Shown in pieces: positions 19,100 through 24,877 of a DNA stretch of 24,877 bases. The notes beneath the pieces were generated by a model. That model had not been told where the DNA came from. It was given only the letters and a program-made list of their open reading frames with translations, and made no database searches. A program made the translations under genes and the position numbers. Each line of letters opens with the position of its first letter. Within the stretch, counting starts at the first letter, position 1. This stretch comes from Larix sibirica (Eukaryota; Streptophyta; Pinopsida; Pinales; Pinaceae): NCBI GenBank assembly GCA_004151065.3, contig NWUY0300064931.1, positions 18,929-43,805 on the forward strand, given 5' to 3'.

Positions 19100-20710
19100 A
19101 ATACCAAATTGTGAGGCCTTAATCTAACCATGGGATCAACTACTAACTTCGGTGCTTATAGTAATATGGTTCAATGAATAATAACCTGTTTCCCTCAGAA
19201 AGGTCATTAAGGAACTTGATAATTGAAAATTGATAGGTCCCCCAATAATTGGAGCTCCCCCCACCCGAATAGATCTACCACGACATGGAAACCATGTATA
19301 CCATTCTCCCATTACCAAGAAGGATCCCACAATACCATTCCATATATTAGAAACGCCTTTAACAGTTTTTTCCTATAACCTAATACATTGAGAAGTAGAA
19401 AGTCTCTTTAGATATTTTGATTTCAAAACCATATTCCATAAGTTATCCACAAAAAGAGATCTCTAGAGGCTTTTCACTGACAAATCCTTCACAAATAACA
19501 AGATGTTCTTTAATGCCCATCCACCCATGGATTTTGGATGTGCCAAATGATCTTTGCAAACAACATGAAACTTTTTCTTATCATTGTTTCTTGACCAAAG
19601 AAAATTGAAAATATTCCTTTGAATACATGATAGAATATATTTCAAAATGTTACATAGAGACAACCAATAAATTGATAGATTCTCCTGTACCAATTTGGCT
19701 AGTATTAATCTACCTCCCATAGATAACCAGTTCTAGCACAAGTGATTTATTCTTTTATCAAATCTTTTCAAGAACCATTTCCAGTCTCCAACAAAGTAGC
19801 TATTTGGATTAATAAAGTATCCCAAGTATTTCATCCCATAAATAAGGGGGGATAGAATGAATGGAAAAATATGATTAATCTACACCATCAATCCCTCTTC
19901 TAGGCCATGTTCCAGAAAAGAAGACTTGGAATCATTGATGACCATACCTGAGGCCCCATAAAATAACTTAAGAATACTTTGGTATATTTTTCATTCACCT
20001 AAATACCCAACAACAAAAAGCATTACATCATCAACAAATAGAAGGTGGGTAGCATAAATACAAGGAGCTATCTTAATTCATTTTATTAGATTATCATATT
20101 TTTCTTTATGGATCAGTCTACTCAGACCTTCAATGATCAATAAAAAAGAATGGGAGAATGTCAGAATACCATACAAAGTCCCCTCAAACTTTTAAAGAAT
20201 TGAGTAGAAACCCCATTAATCAAAACAACAAAATTAACAAACAATACACAAGTCATGACCCATTTAACTACCCCAAAAGGAAGAGCAATCTAATGTAGAA
20301 TGAGCCTTAGAAATCCCTAGTCCACCAAGTCATATGCTTTGTTTAGATCAAGCTAAAGCAAAAATGCCTACAAGTTCCTAGATTTAATACTGTGAAAAGT
20401 CTCTTGCACTACCCCAATGGCATCCAAAATTTGTTTATTTTCCAAAAATACAAACTAATCCAACGACATATGCTTTGATAAAACAGGTTTAAATCTTTGT
20501 GTAGTGATCTTTGATATGACTTAATATACCAACTTACATAATGATATAGGTTTGAAATCGCATAAGCAAGCAAGATGTGAAAATTTTGGAATCAAAGCAA
20601 TAAATATAGAATTCAAAGCTCCGGAGACCTTCCTAGATATAATATGGTCTCTTCAACAGCTTCCAATAGGTCTGGGCCCATAAAACCAAAGAAGTCTAGA
20701 AATAATTCCA
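19100..20710 (-). pseudogene. LINE reverse transcriptase remnant
   Basis: Several blocks appear in order on the minus strand. FIALIPK and CDFKPISLCKLVY lie near 20500-20620. LDLNKAYDLVD at 20320-20355 carries the first catalytic Asp. Next come LINGVSTQFFKSLRGL, then SFLLIIEGLSRL. HLLFVDDVMLF follows, with FVDD at 20027-20038 (the usual FADD motif). KYLGYFINPNSYFVGDWK and GGRLILAKLVQENLSIYWLS (minus frame 19463-19720) follow, then NFLWSRNNDKKKF. These match plant L1 reverse transcriptase fingers, palm and thumb. The enzyme would copy LINE RNA at the nicked target. Stops and shifts in every block show that it is dead. Confidence 0.92.
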
Positions 20711-21200
20711 AATTCCACCCATCTAGGCCTAGACTCCTAGAGCTAGCAAATCTATATAATACTTTCTAAATATCCTCCACAATAATAGGAATAAACACTT
20801 TAGCACCATCCTCTTTAGAGAAAAGTAGAGGATATTCTTTAATATCATTCAATTGATCAACAACGTAAGACTCCCCAAGGTTTTGGAACATATCCTGAAA
20901 GTGAGAAATGGCCATAACTTGTAAAGAGCCAAAATATGATATCTAATTCCCCTCCACATCCTGAAGCTCCCAGACCGAGTTTAGGATACACCTATGTTCC
21001 ATAAACTTATAAAAAACTTTGCATTCTAATCCCCCTATGGATAGCCAAATCGCCCTACTCTTCAAACGCCATGATTACTCCTCCAATTGAGGGATCTTCA
21101 ACTTCCTATGTTCCAAAACAATCAAAGAGTCTAAAATATACTTATGAAACACACCAAAATTATTGGCACACCAAAATTATTGGCCGAAATAATAATATCA
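20711..21200 (-). pseudogene. LINE linker before reverse transcriptase, 5' end of the surviving copy
   Basis: Minus-strand segments WRLKSRAIWLSIGG, FMEHRCILNSVWEL and GLDGWNLELFLDFFGF match the stretch between endonuclease and reverse transcriptase in plant LINEs (forms W.QKSR..WL..GD.NT.FFH and GPDG....FF). No endonuclease motif follows toward 21228, so the copy was truncated here. Confidence 0.8.
21151..21184. repeat. Perfect 17-bp tandem duplication near the LINE 5' end
   Basis: ACACCAAAATTATTGGC occurs twice back to back. It lies about 45 bases inside the truncated 5' end. Replication slippage, or a scar from imperfect LINE 5' end joining, are both possible. Confidence 0.95.
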
Positions 21201-21228
21201 ATTTGTTATTCAGTATCCAATATGTTCA

Positions 21229-21455
21229 ACACATATTATTTATTAGTGAGTGAATCCAAGTGTTTTCATTGGTTAGTATGTTAATCAAAGGCTATTGGAA
21301 ATTGGAGAAATCTATTGATCTAGAGTTTGAATGTAATTACTTGTTTTCAACTTGTATTATTCCTTCAACACATATTGTTTATGAGTGAGTGAATCCAAGT
21401 TTTTTCGTTCGTTAGTATCTTAATTAACGTCTATTGGAAATTGGAGGCATTGAAA
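21229..21455. repeat. 139-bp tandem repeat, right part (about 1.7 units)
   Basis: TTCAACACATATT with a following GTGAGTGAATCCAAGT and CTATTGGAAATTGGAG begins at 21225 and again at 21364. TTTGAATGTAATTACTTG (21322-21339) matches the left part at 17342. Together with 17338-17399 this is a short array of period 139 cut by the LINE. Confidence 0.85.
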
Positions 21456-23855
21456 GCATGCTTGGTTTATTTTAAGGGACAAGGACGATCTTGGAAAAGA
21501 GGGGGTAAGTAGAATAGTGATTGCATAGGTATCATGGGAAGCATGTACTCTAACTAAGAAAGGGAGACATAGAAAGGAAGGTATATGATTGGAAGGTTGC
21601 AATCATGGTATGGTGTGACATAGAACAAAGGAAACAAAGCTTTATTCCTGACATTGTGTGTATGAAGGATTTATTTCTCTATAACCAAACATGGTACAAT
21701 GGCCTTCTTTGATGAGTCAATGTAACAATTAAAATTTCTAGTTTTCTCACATAAAATAAAAGTTGTTTTCCTATTAAATATTTTTTAGATGTTACATTAT
21801 GAAGTGAGTTTGGTTTTACATTATTCTTCTTTTTTAATTTATCACTAGACGATATATATTTGAAAACATGGTATATTGCATAAAATCAAGCTTGCAAGAT
21901 ATCAATTTAGCTATTGTATTTTCAAGGCTCATGTTTCCTGAAAAATTACGAATCATGTTTATTCCCCTTACTTGTTCTTTTTTAAAGGGTTTTTTTTCAA
22001 GGAATTTGAGATCCATAACTTTACATGGAAAGTGAAATAAAGTTATAACATTAAGAAGAACACATAACCAACCATATTTTTATGCAAAAGATAAAAATTG
22101 ATAGAAACCCTCAAGGGTTTTAGCTTTGAAGGCTTGAATGACCTATTTTTTTTTCCTTAGACGAAGTGACCTTAGCTCATCTTGTTTTAACTTATATAAT
22201 CCTACTTTCCTTCATTCGTAGACACATCAATGTCTAATATTCTAACCTCAAATGAAATTTAATAGAAAATATTAATGTTATGGGTGGAACTAGTATAGAA
22301 TGGTATGTTCCTTGCACTTGTTCATAGGAGACTCTATCACTATACCTCCACCATATATAGTTAGGGGAAAATCTATGACTACAATGAGAATCCTTAAGTA
22401 AATACAACATATCAATGGCCATTGGACCATTTCTCAACAATCTAATATGAATAACACTCCATTCAATAACATTCTTGTCTAGGAATTCATTCCCCACCCA
22501 CATTCAAATGTTTTTTGAAACATACATGAATAAAAAGGATTGACATCATAGAGATTGAACCTCAAACCACTTTTTGTTGTAAAACACAACCAACTCATTG
22601 AGTACATGAGCAAGTGTGGGGTGTTTGGACTTACAACCTCCCATTATTGTAAAGTCGCATGCGACATCATCACCCATGGTCATAGTAGCAAGATTCAGTC
22701 ATATTGGGAGTTCATGTATGGAAATTCATTTGGAATTCGAAATTCGATCAATATTCGGCATAGTATGGATTCAGTACAGTAAAGTTGACTAAATACTTAA
22801 ATATATTTACAAATTTTATATTTTAAAAATTCAGTAGTTATGTTAATTTAAAATTTACTTGTTAATATAAACATGGAATCTGAACAAGAATTACTTTCAA
22901 GATAATTCTTTTTTTTATAAATAAATATAATCTCAAATCACATTAAAAAGAATGATTTTTCAAAACAAAAGAAAGTAAAATATGCAAAGTTCGGGAATCA
23001 TTTTAAACAAATGTGTGATTATTATTTCACGTGATATTTTACAAAGTATCACACATTACTTAATGCACATTAAAAAAATTGTACATTAAGATCAATTTGA
23101 AAAATGTCACAAGTTATTTATAATGAAGAAATTAATATTACTTCAAAATTTGGAATGGTCACCTATATATTTAAATTTTTAAAATGCAGTTTTTGTACCT
23201 ATGAGATATCTACTTCTGTATTTTAGTCATACTAGAATTTTTCTTTATGTATTTTTTCTATATTGAATTATATTCGAATTCCAATTTGAACTTGAATATT
23301 ACTACTATACCCATGGTAATAGTTGAAACTTGAAATTAACATTGCTACCTAACTCCATATGACAATTATCAATAGCTTTGGTAGTTTATCCATGTTGAAT
23401 TACATAAAAATGATGATTTTGTCATTTTAATGTCAATATTAATCTCAATAACTTTATAGATGCTGAATTTAAGATAACATGTACAATATATTCTAAAATA
23501 AAAATATGTTTGGTAGAATGTCAAAATCTAGGGTTTCCAAGGCAAACATCGTAATGAAGAGATTGGAAAGGATTTGGAAACAATTAATTCCACCATGGCC
23601 TAATGAATTCACTTGATTTGATGGGCATGGGAAGGATGTACACCCTCGTCAAAATTTAACAAAAACATATCGTAAGGGAGTGAAATACGTACCATACTTG
23701 TCATGAGTTGGGCATCCATCAGGGAATAATTTCAACACACTCCTACTTGAAAAATATGCTCCCTTCGGTGCATTGAGCTTTAATATTCACCATATTATAA
23801 GCAAGCGATTTAAATTGTCAATTCTCATCGTTGAAAGAGACTCAATGACGCCATT
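21456..23855. other. Unassigned AT-rich sequence
   Basis: No domain, LTR pair or RNA gene is recognised. The longest frames are minus 22234-22503 (89 codons), plus 22555-22782 (75) and minus 21834-22016 (60). None shows a known motif or a plausible gene context. Bases 22800-23300 are extremely AT-rich, with almost no CpG. AATTCGAAATTCGATC near 22735 is a small palindrome-like cluster. Confidence 0.6.
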
Positions 23856-24105
23856 GAATCCATGGTATCATTCTATGGCTACTTAATATTATTATAAGAG
23901 ATGAAGGGACCCTGATTTGCGTAACAGTTATATTTATGATCATGGAATCTTTAACATGGTTATTCAATCCGTGGTATCATTCTATAGCTACTTATTATTA
24001 TTATTATGGGAGATACTTATTATTAATATGAGAGAGGAAGGCACCTTACATTGCATAAAAGTTCTATTTATGATCATGGAAATCTTTAATGATGATAGTT
24101 ATTGA
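23856..24105. repeat. Tandem duplication, about 109-bp offset
   Basis: GTATCATTCTAT(G/A)GCTACTTA, then TTATTATTAT..GAGA, and TTATGATCATGGAA(T)CTTTAA occur in both 23856-23964 and 23965-24105. The second copy holds an extra ACTTATTATTAATATGAGA. Each copy has a TGGTATCA word (see findings). Confidence 0.85.
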
Positions 24106-24518
24106 ATAAAAGTTAATGTGTAAGAAACTTTGATTATTTTTATAATATTTTAACATTTTAGCTTTTGTGTTAATGGCTCCCTAAGGCTCCATGTATAGAT
24201 TATGTTTTGTCTTCTTCAAAATAAAATATAATTGTTCAACGTTTTGACACTTCCAAAACTTGTAGTTATAACTAGAATTGTAGTGATTATTTTTAAGTTT
24301 TAAAATAACAAGAGAGGAATCTTTGATCCATTGTGTGTTTATGAAGAATGCAACGAAATCCTTACACATTCAACCATGACATTCAAAAACCCCAAGGAAA
24401 CCTCACACGCTCAAATTCACTCAAATACATGCACGAAACGAAATCTAACATTAATTTCCAAATCCCTCTCAATACTTTTATTTTAATAATATTTTAAAAT
24501 ATGTTACACATATTCATC
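24106..24518. other. Unassigned sequence upstream of the CpG-rich block
   Basis: AT-rich without recognised coding; the minus frame 24181-24369 matches nothing known. CCTCACACGCTC at 24401 resembles ACTCACACGCTC at 24679 and ACTCACACGAT at 24835. If a gene begins at the right edge, this stretch would be its proximal promoter. Confidence 0.45.
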
Positions 24519-24530
24519 TATATATATTTT
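24519..24530 (+). promoter_or_regulatory. Candidate TATA box
   Basis: TATATATATTTT lies about 30 bases before the abrupt change to CpG-rich sequence at 24550. The spacing fits a plant core promoter, but the motif alone is weak. Confidence 0.4.
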
Positions 24531-24540
24531 CTTTAAAATG

Positions 24541-24877
24541 AATTAGGAGATGGAGAAGCTCGGAGGGATAAGTTGCGCATCTTTGCGGAGGTTTTTCGGG
24601 TTGACGCAGGTTTCCGTGTAAGAAGCGAGGGTTAAGATGAAACCAGGTAAGCAATTTTGCTCAGCTCATTCAGGTAAACTCACACGCTCTTCCCCTCATG
24701 CGCTTTCATTAAAATGTCAGTTGATTTGGTGAATTACGATTCATACTCTCCGAATCAAGCCATTTTCTGTACGGATAGCGAGGTCCGCAGTTCTTTTGCG
24801 AAGGTGGTTTCCTCCATTATGACATCAGAGCAAACTCACACGATCCAAAATAATGAAATGACGATCCCCATTAAAAA
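24541..24877 (+). other. CpG-rich block, possible 5' end of a host gene (partial)
   Basis: Seventeen CpG dinucleotides fall in 337 bases, far more than in the AT-rich DNA before it, and GC is visibly higher. It follows a TATA-like box. Two splice-donor-like words occur: CCAG|GTAAGC at 24646/24647 and TCAG|GTAAAC at 24673/24674. Two short frames start with ATG, at 24550 (23 codons, beginning MEKLGGISCASLRRFF) and 24637 (31 codons, beginning MKPGKQFCSAHSGKL). Neither matches a protein I know; they could be a first exon, upstream frames in a leader, or chance. Retained CpG is what an unmethylated promoter and first exon look like in a plant genome where methylated repeats lose CpG. A very young repeat could look the same. 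Confidence 0.4.

Larger units (their letters stand above)
17400..21228 (-). mobile_element. 5'-truncated L1-type LINE (non-LTR retrotransposon)
   Basis: Minus-strand translations give, in order, the linker before reverse transcriptase, reverse transcriptase, a zf-RVT region, an RNase H end and a non-coding 3' tail. A T-run on the plus strand (17397-17403) marks the tail, and a 13-bp duplication with one mismatch flanks the element. The apurinic endonuclease and ORF1 are missing: coding similarity starts just upstream of the reverse transcriptase, the usual pattern of 5' truncation. Frameshifts and stops are frequent, so it is inactive. The order and the RNase H are typical of plant L1 elements. 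It inserted inside a 139-bp tandem repeat. Confidence 0.9.

Noticed and set aside
18366-19608. Plus-strand frames of 63 to 82 codons in the LINE
   Set aside because: All are antisense to clear LINE reverse transcriptase, zf-RVT and RNase H remnants.
22234-22503. Minus-strand 89-codon frame
   Set aside because: Longest uninterrupted frame in the right part, but with no recognised domain, no splice or promoter context, and expected by chance over 3 kb of AT-rich DNA. A profile search would be decisive.
1-24877. tRNA, rRNA or organelle-derived insertion
   Set aside because: No cloverleaf-like GGTTCGAATCC arm, rRNA core word or chloroplast gene was noticed on reading through. A covariance-model scan would be needed to exclude small RNA genes.

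Overview
This is nuclear DNA from a plant with a large, transposon-filled genome, most likely a gymnosperm such as a conifer. The evidence is AT-rich, CpG-poor sequence, very long LTRs, element copies whose paired ends differ at about one base in five by eye, nested insertions, and a plant L1-type LINE with a C-terminal RNase H. No intact host gene is visible. Almost every open frame is an accidental frame inside decayed mobile elements. The species is not determinable from the sequence alone.

Layout, left to right. (1) Bases 1 to about 7525 hold a minus-strand Ty3/Gypsy element, here called A. It shows a partial 3' LTR, the integrase C-terminal tail, an aspartic protease with active-site remnant DSSAS, a gag tail with a zinc-knuckle remnant, and the 5' LTR. 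Reverse transcriptase, RNase H and the integrase core are missing. (2) Inside A's protease-coding region sits element C (2147-4566, minus strand). It is a small non-autonomous LTR retrotransposon with about 390-bp LTRs, a polypurine tract, a Met-tRNA-type primer-binding site and an apparent 5-bp target duplication (ATATT). Its interior carries an array of 46-bp repeats rich in TTGACC. (3) Bases about 7526-16107 are element B, a plus-strand Gypsy element. Its left LTR is cut short exactly where A ends, so A appears to have inserted into B's left LTR. B has a primer-binding site at 8725, a 3.7-kb leader without recognisable coding (dinucleotide repeats and a 43-bp minisatellite), gag zinc-knuckle and protease remnants, then directly a polypurine tract and a 2.9-kb right LTR that contains a 162-base assembly gap. 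The nesting order is therefore C in A in B.

(4) Bases 16108-17337 hold nothing recognised. (5) Bases 17400-21228 are a 5'-truncated minus-strand LINE (linker, reverse transcriptase, zf-RVT, RNase H, 3' UTR, T-run at the left edge) inserted into a 139-bp tandem repeat, with a 13-bp near-identical target duplication. (6) Bases 21456-24500 are mostly unassigned AT-rich DNA with one tandem duplication at 23856-24105. (7) The last 340 bases change character: they are CpG-rich, follow a TATA-like box and contain good splice-donor matches, so they may be the 5' end of a real host gene running out of the window.

I did not find a convincing new biological system. The most useful leads are the candidate gene start at the right edge, the 46-bp TTGACC array inside element C, and the pol-less organisation of elements A and B. 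Identities are estimates by eye; nothing was computed or searched.
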